Positions 16,908 to 25,149 of a stretch of 64,000 nucleotides of DNA are shown one piece after another (positions within the stretch are counted from its first letter, which is position 1; each line of letters begins with the position of its first letter). The stretch lies in the NCBI RefSeq assembly GCF_019890615.1, contig NZ_JAINVZ010000002.1:458338-522337 (forward strand), written 5' to 3'. Below the pieces are notes generated by a model. The model saw nothing but the letters and a program-made list of their open reading frames with translations. It had not been told where the DNA came from and ran no database searches. The translations under genes were made by a program, and so were the position numbers. This DNA comes from Streptantibioticus parmotrematis (GTDB taxonomy: Bacteria > Actinomycetota > Actinomycetes > Streptomycetales > Streptomycetaceae).

Positions 16908-16965
16908 GTAGTTGTGCTTTACATACATTACGTCGGCGAAGCCGATAGATGCAAGATGCAACTAC
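16908..16965. promoter_or_regulatory. Candidate promoter/operator upstream of the MFS gene
   Basis: GTAGTTG at 16908-16914 and CAACTAC at 16959-16965 are inverted copies. On the leftward strand, TTGCATC occurs twice in a row, then TAATGT 18 bases later, giving a plausible -35/-10 for the MFS gene. The direct repeat at the -35 suggests regulator control of the exporter. This is by-eye evidence only. Confidence 0.4.
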
Positions 16966-17074
16966 ATGTCCGGGTGTCCGGCGGGCGCGCGGCCTCGTCC
17001 GTACCCCAACGACCCACCGCAGATGGGTGATCGTCCTTGACGACCCCCGGCGCGGGGGAGGACCGTGGGTCGCT

Positions 17075-17743
17075 ATGAGGGGTGAACCCAGTTGCCCGAA
17101 GTGCGGTGGCCGGGTCCGGGCGCCCGGCCTCTTCGCCGATTCCTGGCAGTGCGACGAACACGGGACCGTGTATCCGTTGCAGCCCGTGGTGCCGCCGAGC
17201 GTGGAAGCGCTCGGCGTCGCCGTGAACCGCTCCCGGGTGCCCGTCTGGATGCCCTGGCCGCTGCCGGTCGGCTGGCTGTTCACCGGGATCGCCGCCGCCG
17301 GGGACGACCGCAGCGGCGGCCGCGCGACCGCGGTGGCCTGCTCCGGACCCGGACCGCTGGGCGGACCGGGGGAGCTGCTCTTCGTCGCCGAGGAGCTGGG
17401 CGTCGGCCTCGGCGCCCGGTACGCGGGCATCCCCGGGCCCGACCCCGGCCCGCGCATGTGCGTCGACCAGCCCCCGCACGCCAAGGTGCTGGCCGCCGGC
17501 CGCCCCACGCCGCTGTGGCACGTCGCCAACGCGCCCCCCGACCGGGCCGTCTTCGCGGGCGAGGCGTGCGGCCTGTGGCTGTGGGCGGTCGCCTGGCCCG
17601 AGCAGTCCGGCCTGCTGCTCTACGACGAACTCGTGCTGACCGACCTGCGGGACGCCGGGGCGGAGGTGGACCTGCTGCCCTGCGGGGCGCTGTCGCCCCG
17701 GCTGATCGGCCGACCCGTGCCGGGGCCCCTCGGCCCGGGGTGA
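17075..17743 (+). CDS. Zinc-ribbon conserved hypothetical protein (DUF6758 type)
   Basis: A 222-residue protein that starts MRGEPSCPKCGGRVRAPG and continues WQCDEHG, a treble-clef or zinc-ribbon with CPKC and C-x2-H ligands. A Pro/Trp motif follows (VPVWMPWPLPVGWLFTG). The central region (GELLFVAEELGVGLGARYAG) and the long segment HVANAPPDRAVFAGEACGLW resemble the actinobacterial family I remember as DUF6758; that name is from memory. The role is unknown. ATG 17075 has GGGGGAGG about 14 bases upstream. It precedes the PHP gene by 118 bases in the same direction. Confidence 0.82.
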   Translation: MRGEPSCPKCGGRVRAPGLFADSWQCDEHGTVYPLQPVVPPSVEALGVAVNRSRVPVWMPWPLPVGWLFTGIAAAGDDRSGGRATAVACSGPGPLGGPGELLFVAEELGVGLGARYAGIPGPDPGPRMCVDQPPHAKVLAAGRPTPLWHVANAPPDRAVFAGEACGLWLWAVAWPEQSGLLLYDELVLTDLRDAGAEVDLLPCGALSPRLIGRPVPGPLGPG

Positions 17744-17861
17744 CGCATCCGACCCCTGTCCTGGGATTTGCCGGTAGCGAGCGGCAGTTATCCTTGGTTT
17801 CGCAAGTACGCCACCATGGCGATCGCCGTCACGAATCGAAGGCAGGGAAGGAGTCCACGTC

Positions 17862-18719
17862 GTGCGTATCGACCTGCACGCCCACTCCACCGCCTCCGAC
17901 GGCACGGACACCCCCGCCGAGCTGGTACGCAACGCCGCCGCCGAGGGCCTCGACGTCGTCGCCCTCACCGACCACGACACCGTCGGCGGGTACGCGGAGG
18001 CCGCCGACGCGGTCCGCGCGCTGGGCGGCGCGCTCACCCTGGTCACCGGCGCCGAGCTGTCCTGCCGACTGGACGGCACCAGCCTGCACATGCTCGCCTA
18101 CCTCTTCGACCCCGCCGAACCCGCTCTCGCCGCCGAACGCGAACTCGTCCGCGACGACCGGGTGCCGCGCGCGAAGGGCATGGTCGCCAGGCTGCGCGAC
18201 CTCGGCGTGCCGATCACCTGGGAGCAGGTCGCCCGGATCGCCGGGAACGGCAGCGTCGGGCGCCCGCACGTCGCCTCCGCCCTGGTCGAACTGGGCGTCG
18301 TGGAGACCGTCTCGGACGCCTTCACCGAGGAGTGGCTGGCCGACGGCGGTCGCGCGTACGTGGAGAAGCACGAGCTGGACCCCTTCGACGCCATCCGCCT
18401 GGTCAAGGGCGCCGGCGGCGTCACCGTCTTCGCCCACCCGGCCGCCGCCAAGCGCGGCCGGACCATTCCGGAGGCCGCGATAGCGGAGCTGGCCGCCGCG
18501 GGCCTGGACGGCATCGAGGTCGACCACATGGACCACGACGAGCCGACCCGCGCCCGGCTGCGCGCCCTCGCCGCCGAACTGGGCCTGCTGGCCACCGGCT
18601 CCAGCGACTACCACGGCAGCCGCAAGAGCTGTCGGCTCGGGGAGTACACCACCGACCCCGAGGTCTACCGGGAGATCTCCCGCCGGGCCACCGGCGCCGT
18701 GCCGATCACCGCCATCTAG
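17862..18719 (+). CDS. PHP-domain phosphoesterase
   Basis: A 285-residue PHP (polymerase and histidinol phosphatase) protein, probably a metal-dependent phosphoesterase related to YciV/RNase AM. Metal-ligand motifs are visible in order: DLHAHSTASDG (residues 4-14), LTDHDT, GAELSC, RPHVASALV, FAHPAAAKRG, and TGSSDYHG near the C-terminus. The length fits single-domain PHP enzymes. GTG 17862 gives VRIDLHAH. An ATG-type alternative is not nearby. GGAAGGAG lies about 8 bases upstream. The E. coli relative trims RNA 5-prime ends and degrades small nucleotides; the same role here is inferred. Confidence 0.92.
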   Translation: MRIDLHAHSTASDGTDTPAELVRNAAAEGLDVVALTDHDTVGGYAEAADAVRALGGALTLVTGAELSCRLDGTSLHMLAYLFDPAEPALAAERELVRDDRVPRAKGMVARLRDLGVPITWEQVARIAGNGSVGRPHVASALVELGVVETVSDAFTEEWLADGGRAYVEKHELDPFDAIRLVKGAGGVTVFAHPAAAKRGRTIPEAAIAELAAAGLDGIEVDHMDHDEPTRARLRALAAELGLLATGSSDYHGSRKSCRLGEYTTDPEVYREISRRATGAVPITAI

Positions 18720-18746
18720 CGCGGAACACCGGCTCCCCCCGCCCGG

Positions 18747-18767
18747 CCCGCCGCCCCGAACGGCGGG
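18747..18767 (+). terminator. Possible stem-loop after PHP gene
   Basis: CCCGCCG (18747-18753) and CGGCGGG (18761-18767) form a 7-bp stem with a CCCCGAA loop, 28 bases after the PHP stop. No T-tract. Confidence 0.4.
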
Positions 18768-18871
18768 ACACTCCCTCACGACCGCAGACCTCCCTCTCCT
18801 GCGCCGGTGCGCCCTTCTGCGCCGTCGCAGCGAACGTCCCCGCACCGCGACCGCGAAAGCTCCCACTGAAC

Positions 18872-19480
18872 ATGTTCGACGTCACCCTGTTCGGGTCGGT
18901 CTTCGTCACGCTCTTCGTGATCATGGACCCGCCCGGCATCACCCCGATCTTCATCGCCCTCACCGGTGGCCGCGCCGCCAAGGTGCAGCGCCGGATGGCC
19001 TGGCAGGCGGTGCTCGTCGCGTTCGGCGTGATCGCCGTCTTCGCCCTGTGCGGCCAGCAGATCCTGGACTACCTGCACGTCTCGGTGCCCGCGCTGCGCA
19101 TCTCCGGCGGCCTGCTCCTGCTGCTGATCGCGCTGGACCTGCTCACCGGCAAGGCGGACGAGCCGAGCCAGACCAAGGACGTCAACGTGGCCCTGGTGCC
19201 GCTGGGCATGCCGCTGCTGGCCGGTCCCGGCGCCATCGTCACCGTGATCCTCGCCGTCCAGCACGCCAACGGCACCGGCCAGGAGCTCTCGGTGTGGGCG
19301 GCGATCGTGGCCATGCACATCGTGCTGTGGCTGACCATGCGCTACTCGCTGGCCATCATCCGGCTGATCAAGGACGGCGGCGTGGTCCTGGTGACCCGGC
19401 TGTCCGGCATGCTGCTGTCCGCCATCGCCGTGCAGCAGGTCGCCAACGGCGTCATGGGCTTCGTCCACGGCGGCAGCTGA
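18872..19480 (+). CDS. MarC-family membrane protein
   Basis: A 202-residue integral membrane protein with about six helices. FVTLFVIMDPPGITPIFIAL is the first MarC block, and PLGMPLLAGPGAIVTVILAV is the second, which mirrors it around the inverted repeat of the fold. SAIAVQQVANGVMGF ends the chain. MarC proteins were once linked to multiple-antibiotic resistance in E. coli, but that has been withdrawn and the substrate is unknown. ATG 18872 is chosen because the start of the first helix follows directly. A strong terminator hairpin follows 34 bases after the stop. Confidence 0.92.
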   Translation: MFDVTLFGSVFVTLFVIMDPPGITPIFIALTGGRAAKVQRRMAWQAVLVAFGVIAVFALCGQQILDYLHVSVPALRISGGLLLLLIALDLLTGKADEPSQTKDVNVALVPLGMPLLAGPGAIVTVILAVQHANGTGQELSVWAAIVAMHIVLWLTMRYSLAIIRLIKDGGVVLVTRLSGMLLSAIAVQQVANGVMGFVHGGS

Positions 19481-19514
19481 CCCCGGCCCCGCTGCGACCC
19501 CCCGGGTACGCGAA

Positions 19515-19544
19515 AGCGCCCCGTACCACGATGTACGGGGCGCT
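19515..19544. terminator. Bidirectional stem-loop terminator
   Basis: A perfect 12-bp inverted repeat, AGCGCCCCGTAC (19515-19526) and GTACGGGGCGCT (19533-19544), with a CACGAT loop, sits between the convergent MarC and small-protein genes. Confidence 0.85.
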
Positions 19545-19567
19545 CGTTCGTCGTACTACGTCGTGAC

Positions 19568-19711
19568 CTACTGCTCCGCGGGGCGGATGTAGAGCCGCTG
19601 CCCGGTGGCGGCGGCCTGCTGCACGATCGTCTTGACGGAGGCGGCGTCCACGACGGTGCTGTCCACGGCCGTGCCGTTCGCGTCGTCGAGGCGCATGATC
19701 TCGAAGCGCAC
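19568..19711 (-). CDS. 47-residue conserved small protein behind a sigma-R-type promoter
   Basis: Short protein starting VRFEIMRLDDANGTAVDSTV and ending YIRPAEQ. It is acidic in the first half and has no Cys, membrane helix or known domain. I recall near-identical small proteins in other Streptomyces at the same locus, but no function. GTG 19711 has AGGGAGAAG at an ideal distance. An ATG at 19774 (MEECPKVST) in the same frame is possible and would add 21 residues including a Cys. The promoter at 19837-19862 fits GGAAT-N18-GTT exactly, implying induction by thiol oxidation. Confidence 0.8.
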   Translation of the reverse strand: MRFEIMRLDDANGTAVDSTVVDAASVKTIVQQAAATGQRLYIRPAEQ

Positions 19712-19836
19712 TGGCTTCTCCCTTCGTCCGTCCCGCGACGGGCGCGGGGTCGAGACCTTCGGACACTCCTCCATTGGAGAGCCGCGCTGCTTCGCGGCGG
19801 CTTCGGCCGGATTGCCTGCCCGTTACATCTCGTCTC

Positions 19837-19862
19837 AACGAACGTAGGTAAGAAAATATTCC
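19837..19862 (-). promoter_or_regulatory. Sigma-R-type promoter of the 47-residue protein gene
   Basis: On the leftward strand GGAAT (19862-19858) is followed by exactly 18 bases and GTT (19839-19837). This is the consensus known for Streptomyces sigma-R and for mycobacterial SigH. Transcription should start near 19830, giving a leader of about 120 bases. The region is strongly AT-rich. Confidence 0.7.
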
Positions 19863-19892
19863 GTACGCTAAGGAAAAATTTTCGGTGCCTAA

Positions 19893-20783
19893 TTACTGAC
19901 GAGTAGCCGACGGGGGGACGTCGCCCCAGAACGCGTCCAGCACCGCCGCCGTCGCCTCGGGACGCTCGGCGTTGGGGGAGTGCTCGGCGCCCTCGATCAC
20001 CTCGCGCCGCGCGCCCAGCCGCTCCGCCATCGCGTCCAGCCACGGCACCGGCCACGCGTAGTCCACCGCGCCGGACACCACCAGCTTGGGCAGCGCCACC
20101 GCCGCCAGCTCGGCCACCCGGTCCGGCTCGGCCACCAGCTGGCGGCCGGTCACGATCAGCTGCTCGGGCACGTTCGCCACCCAGCGCCGGTGCAGGAACG
20201 CGTCGAGCCCCTCCGGCATCCCGTCCGGCTCCGCGCCCCCGGCGGCGGCCGTCGGGTCCTCGGCGTCCAGCGCCCGCATCGCCCGCCAGACCGTCTCCAT
20301 GTCCATCGTGACCAGCGCCCGCAGCAGCATCCCGGTGCGCTTGCGCTGGTCCTCCTCGATCGCGGCGGGGCCCGAGCTCATCAGCGTCAGCGACGCCCAC
20401 GGCCCGGCGTCCGCCAGCACCGCGCTGCGCGCCACCAGCCCGCCGAACGAGTGCCCCAGCAGGTGCACGGGGCCCGCGTCCAGCGCCGCCGCCTGCGCCA
20501 GCAGATCGGCGACCAGCTCCTCGCGGGCGTACGCCGACTCCTCGCGCGGCCCGCCGGACTCGAACTGCCCGCGCCCGTCCACCGCGACGACCCGCCAGCC
20601 CGCCCGCGCCAGCGGGTCGAGCAGCGCCACGAAGTCCTCCTTGCTGCCGGTGAACCCGGGCACCAGCAGCGCGGTCCCGCGCCGCGCCTCTCCCGCGTCC
20701 AGCACGGCGAACTCGCCGCGCGCGGTGGGCAGCCGGTACGCCCGCGCGGACTCGGGCACGTCGAGGATCGGAGGTCGGCTCAT
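19893..20783 (-). CDS. Alpha/beta hydrolase
   Basis: A 296-residue alpha/beta-hydrolase fold protein. LLVPGFTGSKEDF carries the oxyanion-hole region (about 39-51). GHSFGG (about 109-114) is the nucleophile elbow with Ser at the centre. VVSGAVDYAWPVPWL supplies the likely acid, and EGAEHSPNAERPE (about 271-283) the catalytic His. The substrate cannot be assigned. ATG 20783 is used; the protein has no signal peptide. It lies downstream of the DEAD helicase, separated from it by a strong terminator, so it probably has its own promoter. Confidence 0.9.
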   Translation of the reverse strand: MSRPPILDVPESARAYRLPTARGEFAVLDAGEARRGTALLVPGFTGSKEDFVALLDPLARAGWRVVAVDGRGQFESGGPREESAYAREELVADLLAQAAALDAGPVHLLGHSFGGLVARSAVLADAGPWASLTLMSSGPAAIEEDQRKRTGMLLRALVTMDMETVWRAMRALDAEDPTAAAGGAEPDGMPEGLDAFLHRRWVANVPEQLIVTGRQLVAEPDRVAELAAVALPKLVVSGAVDYAWPVPWLDAMAERLGARREVIEGAEHSPNAERPEATAAVLDAFWGDVPPSATRQ

Positions 20784-20816
20784 GCGGCCAGGCTAACCGC
20801 CCGCGATCAACGCGAA

Positions 20817-20849
20817 ACGGCCCGCACCCCCGTCCGGGGTGCGGGCCGT
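20817..20849 (-). terminator. Rho-independent-type terminator of the DEAD helicase gene
   Basis: A perfect 14-bp stem, ACGGCCCGCACCCC (20817-20830) and GGGGTGCGGGCCGT (20836-20849), with a CGTCC loop, lies 36 bases beyond the helicase stop. On the leftward strand it is followed by TTCGCG, so only a short T stretch. Confidence 0.85.
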
Positions 20850-20884
20850 CCGTGGCGTGCGACGGTGTGCGAGATCCCGGAGGA

Positions 20885-22597
20885 TCAGGCTTCCGTCGTG
20901 GGCTCCGCCTTGGCGGTCGCGCGGGTCCTGCGACGGCGGCGGGCGGGCTTGGCCTCACCCTCGGCCGCCTCACGCGGCGCGGCGGTCGCGGCGGGCGCGG
21001 CCTCCACGGTCGCCGTGGCGGTGCCGCCGGTGCCGGACTCCGCGGCCGCCGGGGCGCCCGAGCGGGTACGACGGCGGCGGCGCGGCGCCGGACGCGACGC
21101 GGGCGCGTCACCCTCGGCGGTCGACTCCGCCGCGGGCCGCTCGGCGGGCGCGGGCACGGTCGCGGCCGACTCGTCCACCGGAGCGCCGCTGCGGGTGCGA
21201 CGGCGCTGGCGCGGGGCGCGCTCCCGCTTGGGGCGCTCGGCCGGGGCGGTCGAGGCGGCCGGACCCGAGGAGGACTTGCGGCCGCGGCCGCCGGTCTCGC
21301 CCAGGTCCTCGATCTCCTCGGCACCGAGCCCGGCCCGGGTGCGCTCGGCGCGCGGCAGCACGCCCTTGGTGCCCTCCGGGATGCCCAGCAGCTCGTACAG
21401 GTGCGGGGAGGTCGAGTAGGTCTCCTCCGGGGCGTTGAACGGCAGGTCCAGCGCCTTGTTGATCAGCTGCCAGCGCGGGATGTCGTCCCAGTCGACCAGG
21501 GTGATCGCGATGCCGGAGTTGCCCGCCCGGCCGGTGCGGCCGACGCGGTGCAGGTAGGTCTTCTCGTCCTCGGGGGACTGGTAGTTGATGACGTGCGTCA
21601 CGCCGTCCACGTCGATGCCGCGCGCGGCGACGTCGGTGCAGACCAGCACGTCGACCTTGCCGTTGCGGAACGCGCGCAGCGCCTGCTCGCGGGCGCCCTG
21701 GCCCAGGTCGCCGTGGACCGCGCCGGCCGCGAAGCCGCGCTGGGTCAGCTGGTCGGCGATGTCGGCGGCGGTGCGCTTGGTACGGCAGAAGATCATCGCC
21801 AGCCCGCGGCCCTCGGCCTGCAGGACCCGGGCGACCAGCTCCGGCTTGTCCATCGAGTGCGCGCGGAAGACGTGCTGCGTGATGTTGGCCACGGTCGCGC
21901 CCTCGTCGTCCGGCGCGGTGGCGCGGATGTGGGTGGGCTGCGACATGTAGCGGCGGGCGAGCGAGATGACCTGGCCCGGCATGGTCGCCGAGAACAGCAT
22001 GGTCTGCCGCTTCTTCGGCAGCATCTCCATGATCTTCTCGACGTCGGGCAGGAAGCCCAGGTCGAGCATCTCGTCGGCCTCGTCGAGCACGAGCGCGCGC
22101 ACGGACTTCAGGTTCAGCTTGCGCTGGCCGGCCAGGTCGAGCAGGCGGCCCGGGGTGCCGACGACCACGTCGACGCCCTTCTTGAGCGCCTCGACCTGCG
22201 GCTCGTAGGCACGGCCGCCGTAGATGGCCAGGACCCGCACGTTGCGGACCTTGCCGGCGGTCAGCAGGTCGTTGGTGACCTGGGTGCACAGCTCGCGGGT
22301 GGGCACGACGACCAGGGCCTGCGGCCCGTCGCTCAGCGCCTCGGGGGCCGCGCGGCCCGCCTCGACGTCGGCGGGCACGGTGACCCGCTCCAGCAGCGGC
22401 AGGCCGAAGCCCAGCGTCTTGCCGGTGCCGGTCTTGGCCTGGCCGATGACGTCGCTGCCCGAGAGGGCGACCGGGAGGGTCATCTCCTGGATGGGGAACG
22501 GAGTGGTGATGCCGACGGCTTCCAGGGCCTCGGCGGTCTCGGGGAGGATCCCGAGATCACGGAAAGTCGTGGTGGACAGGATGCTTGCCTCTTCCAT
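20885..22597 (-). CDS. DEAD-box RNA helicase
   Basis: A 570-residue ATP-dependent RNA helicase. The Q-motif region (TTPFPIQEMTLP) is near residue 32, motif I is AKTGTGKT (about 53-60), motif II is DEAD (about 173-176), then SAT, and motif VI is HRVGRTGRAG (about 350). The core ends near residue 400. The remaining 170 residues are a basic, disordered tail with repeated RRRRRTRSGAP-like blocks, probably RNA-binding. It should remodel structured RNA, ribosomal or messenger, possibly at low temperature. The upstream 428-base divergent region includes hairpins that could be a structured leader. Confidence 0.94.
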   Translation of the reverse strand: MEEASILSTTTFRDLGILPETAEALEAVGITTPFPIQEMTLPVALSGSDVIGQAKTGTGKTLGFGLPLLERVTVPADVEAGRAAPEALSDGPQALVVVPTRELCTQVTNDLLTAGKVRNVRVLAIYGGRAYEPQVEALKKGVDVVVGTPGRLLDLAGQRKLNLKSVRALVLDEADEMLDLGFLPDVEKIMEMLPKKRQTMLFSATMPGQVISLARRYMSQPTHIRATAPDDEGATVANITQHVFRAHSMDKPELVARVLQAEGRGLAMIFCRTKRTAADIADQLTQRGFAAGAVHGDLGQGAREQALRAFRNGKVDVLVCTDVAARGIDVDGVTHVINYQSPEDEKTYLHRVGRTGRAGNSGIAITLVDWDDIPRWQLINKALDLPFNAPEETYSTSPHLYELLGIPEGTKGVLPRAERTRAGLGAEEIEDLGETGGRGRKSSSGPAASTAPAERPKRERAPRQRRRTRSGAPVDESAATVPAPAERPAAESTAEGDAPASRPAPRRRRRTRSGAPAAAESGTGGTATATVEAAPAATAAPREAAEGEAKPARRRRRTRATAKAEPTTEA

Positions 22598-23025
22598 CAG
22601 CGCGGCGCCGTACGGTGAGGGGGGTCGAGCTTCCGGCCGGCGTCATGCTCTGCCGTGCCGGGCGCTGACCGCGCCTTGTGTGTCGTCGTACGGCCGCTTC
22701 GGGTCGTACGAGGAGCGCGGGACCGCGGCCCTCACGTGCGCCGCGAGCGGGCCCGCCCACAGGGAGGTGGGAGGGCTGTCGGTTCGGAGCCGATCGGGCC
22801 ACCGACCGGGCATCCGCATTCGTGGATGAGTCCGCCGACTCATTCGGCGGGCTCTCTTACCACTGTACCCCGGAACCGCTCACGCGTGGCGGATCGATTC
22901 TCTCGGGCTGTCGCCGGGCGTGCGCCCGCGCACGCCCGGGCCCGCGTCCGTGCGCCGTGGCCGGGAAGGCCCCGCGGCGCCGGGCGGGGCTCTCGCGGGG
23001 GCGCGGGCGGACTATTGTGCCGAGC
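22598..23025. other. 428-base divergent region between DEAD helicase and ferritin-like genes
   Basis: Contains two adjacent hairpins. The first, 22811-22828, is CATCC/GGATG; the second, 22828-22854, is a 10-bp stem with one G-T mismatch (22828-22837 with 22845-22854). Rightward TACCACTGTACCCC gives, on the leftward strand, a TACAGT -10-like box near 22868-22863. A helicase transcript from there would have a leader of about 260 bases including both hairpins. At the right end TATTGT (23013-23018) ends 8 bases before the ferritin-like ATG. No gene recognised. Confidence 0.5.
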
Positions 23026-23760
23026 ATGCAGACGCCTGACGAGACTTCCGAGCAGCCCGAGCCCACCGGGATCGCCGCCCAGGACTGGACGACCGCCGCC
23101 GCCGACCCGCAGTACCGGGCCGCCGTCGTCGACCTGCTCGGCGCGCTCGCCTACGGGGAGCTGGCCGCGTTCGAACGGCTCGCGGAGGACGCGAAGCTCG
23201 CGCCGACGCTGGCCGACAAGGCGGAACTGGCCAAGATGGCGTCGGCGGAGTTCGCCCACTTCGAGCGGCTGCGGGGGCGGCTGGCCGAGATCGGCGAGGA
23301 GCCGACCGCCGCGATGGAGCCGTTCGCGGCGGCCCTGGACGGCTTCCACAAGCAGACCGCGCCGTCCGACTGGCTGGAGGGCCTGGTCAAGGCGTACGTG
23401 GGCGACTCGATCGCCAGCGACTTCTACCGGGAGGTCGCGGCGCGGCTGGACTCCGACTCCCGGGGGTTGGTGCTGGGCGTCCTCGACGACACTGGGCACG
23501 CGAGCTTCGCGGTGGAGAAGGTACGGGCCGCGATCGAGGCGGAACCGCGGGTCGGCGGGCGGCTCGCGCTGTGGGCGCGGCGGCTGATGGGCGAGGCGCT
23601 GTCGCAGGCTCAGCGGGTCGTCGCCGAACGTGACGCGCTGTCCACGATGCTGGTCGGGGGCGTGGCGGACGGCTTCGACCTCGCGGAGGTCGGCCGGATG
23701 TTCACCCGGATCACGGAAGCGCACACCAAGCGGATGTCGGCGCTCGGGCTCGCGTCCTAG
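23026..23760 (+). CDS. Ferritin-like diiron-fold protein
   Basis: A 244-residue all-helical protein of the ferritin-like superfamily, of a family seen in actinobacteria next to the DEAD helicase gene (M. tuberculosis Rv3210c position, from memory). YGELAAFERLAEDA carries a metal-ligand Glu, SAEFAHFERL gives the ExxH-like motif, and LDDTGHASFAVEKV the second Asp/His pair. It resembles MiaE-like tRNA hydroxylases more than iron-storage ferritins, so a diiron oxygenase or stress role is possible but unproven. ATG 23026 is chosen. TATTGT ends 8 bases upstream, giving a leaderless transcript. Confidence 0.82.
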   Translation: MQTPDETSEQPEPTGIAAQDWTTAAADPQYRAAVVDLLGALAYGELAAFERLAEDAKLAPTLADKAELAKMASAEFAHFERLRGRLAEIGEEPTAAMEPFAAALDGFHKQTAPSDWLEGLVKAYVGDSIASDFYREVAARLDSDSRGLVLGVLDDTGHASFAVEKVRAAIEAEPRVGGRLALWARRLMGEALSQAQRVVAERDALSTMLVGGVADGFDLAEVGRMFTRITEAHTKRMSALGLAS

Positions 23761-23763
23761 CCG

Positions 23764-24033
23764 CTACGACCTGCGCGCCTGGCTCAGCGTCAGGTGATGG
23801 GGCTTCAGCAGCAGCGACAGCAGGGCCGTCGAGACCAACAGGGCCGCGGCCAGCGGGAAAAGCGGCGGGGTCGGGCCGACGATCCAGGACGTCAGGCCGC
23901 CGCCGACCAGGGCCGCCGCCGGGCCGGTCGCCAGGGTGAGGCGGTGGTCGCGGAAGCGGTCGGGCAGCCGGTGGACGGCGGTCCAGGCCACCGCCAGCCC
24001 GATGAGTGCGCTGACCAGCGATTCCCAGGCCAT
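23764..24033 (-). CDS. Small integral membrane protein
   Basis: An 89-residue protein with probably three helices: LVSALIGLAVAWTAVHRL, TGPAAALVGGGLTSWIVG and LFPLAAALLVSTALLSLLL. It ends with a charged KPHHLTLSQARRS tail. No known domain. It is convergent with the ferritin-like gene, with only 3 bases between stops. Codon use is normal. I consider it real on the basis of hydrophobic pattern and codon bias; function unknown. Confidence 0.75.
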   Translation of the reverse strand: MAWESLVSALIGLAVAWTAVHRLPDRFRDHRLTLATGPAAALVGGGLTSWIVGPTPPLFPLAAALLVSTALLSLLLKPHHLTLSQARRS

Positions 24034-24120
24034 GGCGTCCCTCCCGCCGATCTCTTACGTCCGGCACACCGTCGTAAATGCAGACGCTTCGGGTCCTACC
24101 CCGTGGCCACGGGTACGCAA

Positions 24121-24157
24121 ACGGCGGCCATCCGGTTCACTCCCGGATGGCCGCCGT
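24121..24157 (-). terminator. Terminator of the DUF3107 gene
   Basis: A perfect 15-bp inverted repeat (24121-24135 with 24143-24157) with loop TTCACTC, 54 bases beyond the DUF3107 stop on the leftward strand. After the stem the leftward strand reads TTTGCG. Confidence 0.85.
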
Positions 24158-24210
24158 TCGGCCGTCTGTTCGCGGAAACGCCCGACAGCGGGACGGCTCC
24201 CGCGGGTCGA

Positions 24211-24438
24211 CTACAGCGGGCCGAAGCCCACCTTGTGCTTCGTCGGCTCACCGAGCTCCACGTAGGCCAGCCGGTCGGCCGGGACCAGGACCTTGCGGCC
24301 CCGGTCGTCGGTGAGGGCCAGCAGCTTGTCGGTGCCGGCCAGGGCCGCGGCCACGGCCTTCTCGACCTCCTCGGGCGACTGCTCGCTCTCGATGACGATC
24401 TCGCGCGGCGCGTACTGCACGCCGATCTTGACCTCCAC
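24211..24438 (-). CDS. DUF3107 family protein
   Basis: A 75-residue protein of the actinobacterial DUF3107 family (M. tuberculosis Rv3208A, antigen TB9.4, as remembered). It starts VEVKIGVQYAPREIVIE and has SPEEVEKAVAAAL, then LLALTDDRGRKVLVPADRLAYVELG, along its full length. The function is unknown. GTG 24438 has GGAGGGAAGAG upstream. It follows the divergent-order TetR gene in the same direction, the same pairing as Rv3208/Rv3208A, so coexpression with the regulator is likely. Confidence 0.92.
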   Translation of the reverse strand: MEVKIGVQYAPREIVIESEQSPEEVEKAVAAALAGTDKLLALTDDRGRKVLVPADRLAYVELGEPTKHKVGFGPL

Positions 24439-24498
24439 GGCTCTCTTCCCTCCGATGGTGCGGCGTTGTGCGCCAACAGTAGCGTCTGCGGCGCGGCG

Positions 24499-25149
24499 TC
24501 AGTGCTGCTGACCTGCTGGGTCCGCGCCGTGCAGCGGGAAGCCCGCGATGCCCCGCCAGGCCAGCGAGGTCAGCAGCTGCACCGCCTGGTCGCGCGGGAT
24601 CGGGCTGCCCGAGGAGAGCCAGTAGCGGGCGACCACCTGCGAGACGCCGCCGAGGCCGACCGCCAGCAGCATCGACTGCTCCTTGGCCAGGCCGGTGTCC
24701 TCCGCGATCACCTCGCTGATCGCCTCCGCGCACTGCAACGCCACCTTGTCCACGCGCTCGCGCACGGCCGGCTCGTTGGTCAGGTCGGACTCGAAGACCA
24801 GCCGGAAGGCGCCGCCCTCGTCCTCGACGTAGGCGAAGTAGGCGTGCATCGTCGCCTCGACGCGCTTCTTGTTGTCCGTGGTGGACGCCAGCGCCGTGCG
24901 GACCGCCTGCAACAGCGACTCGCAGTGCTGGTCGAGCAGGGCGAGGTAGAGCTCCAGCTTGCCCGGGAAGTGCTGGTAGAGGACGGGCTTGCTGACGCCC
25001 GCGCGCTCCGCGATGTCGTCCATCGCCGCCGCGTGGTACCCCTGGGCGACGAAGACCTCCTGGGCCGCGCCCAGCAGTTGGTTGCGTCGGGCGCGGCGCG
25101 GCAGACGCGTCCCACGCGGGCGCGCCTGAGTCTGCTCCGTGGCTGTCAC
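24499..25149 (-). CDS. TetR/AcrR-family transcriptional regulator
   Basis: A 216-residue repressor-type regulator. The N-terminal HTH (about 20-65) reads RRNQLLGAAQEVFVAQGYH, then DDIAERAGVSKPVLYQHFPG, the typical TetR DNA-binding block. The C-terminal ligand/dimer domain contains AYVEDEGGAFRLVFESDL and GGVSQVVARYWLSSG. Ligand unknown. GTG 25149 (VTATEQ) has TGGGAGG just upstream, so I prefer it to a TTG four codons earlier. It corresponds in context to M. tuberculosis Rv3208. The first gene downstream in the same direction encodes DUF3107. Confidence 0.93.
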   Translation of the reverse strand: MTATEQTQARPRGTRLPRRARRNQLLGAAQEVFVAQGYHAAAMDDIAERAGVSKPVLYQHFPGKLELYLALLDQHCESLLQAVRTALASTTDNKKRVEATMHAYFAYVEDEGGAFRLVFESDLTNEPAVRERVDKVALQCAEAISEVIAEDTGLAKEQSMLLAVGLGGVSQVVARYWLSSGSPIPRDQAVQLLTSLAWRGIAGFPLHGADPAGQQH

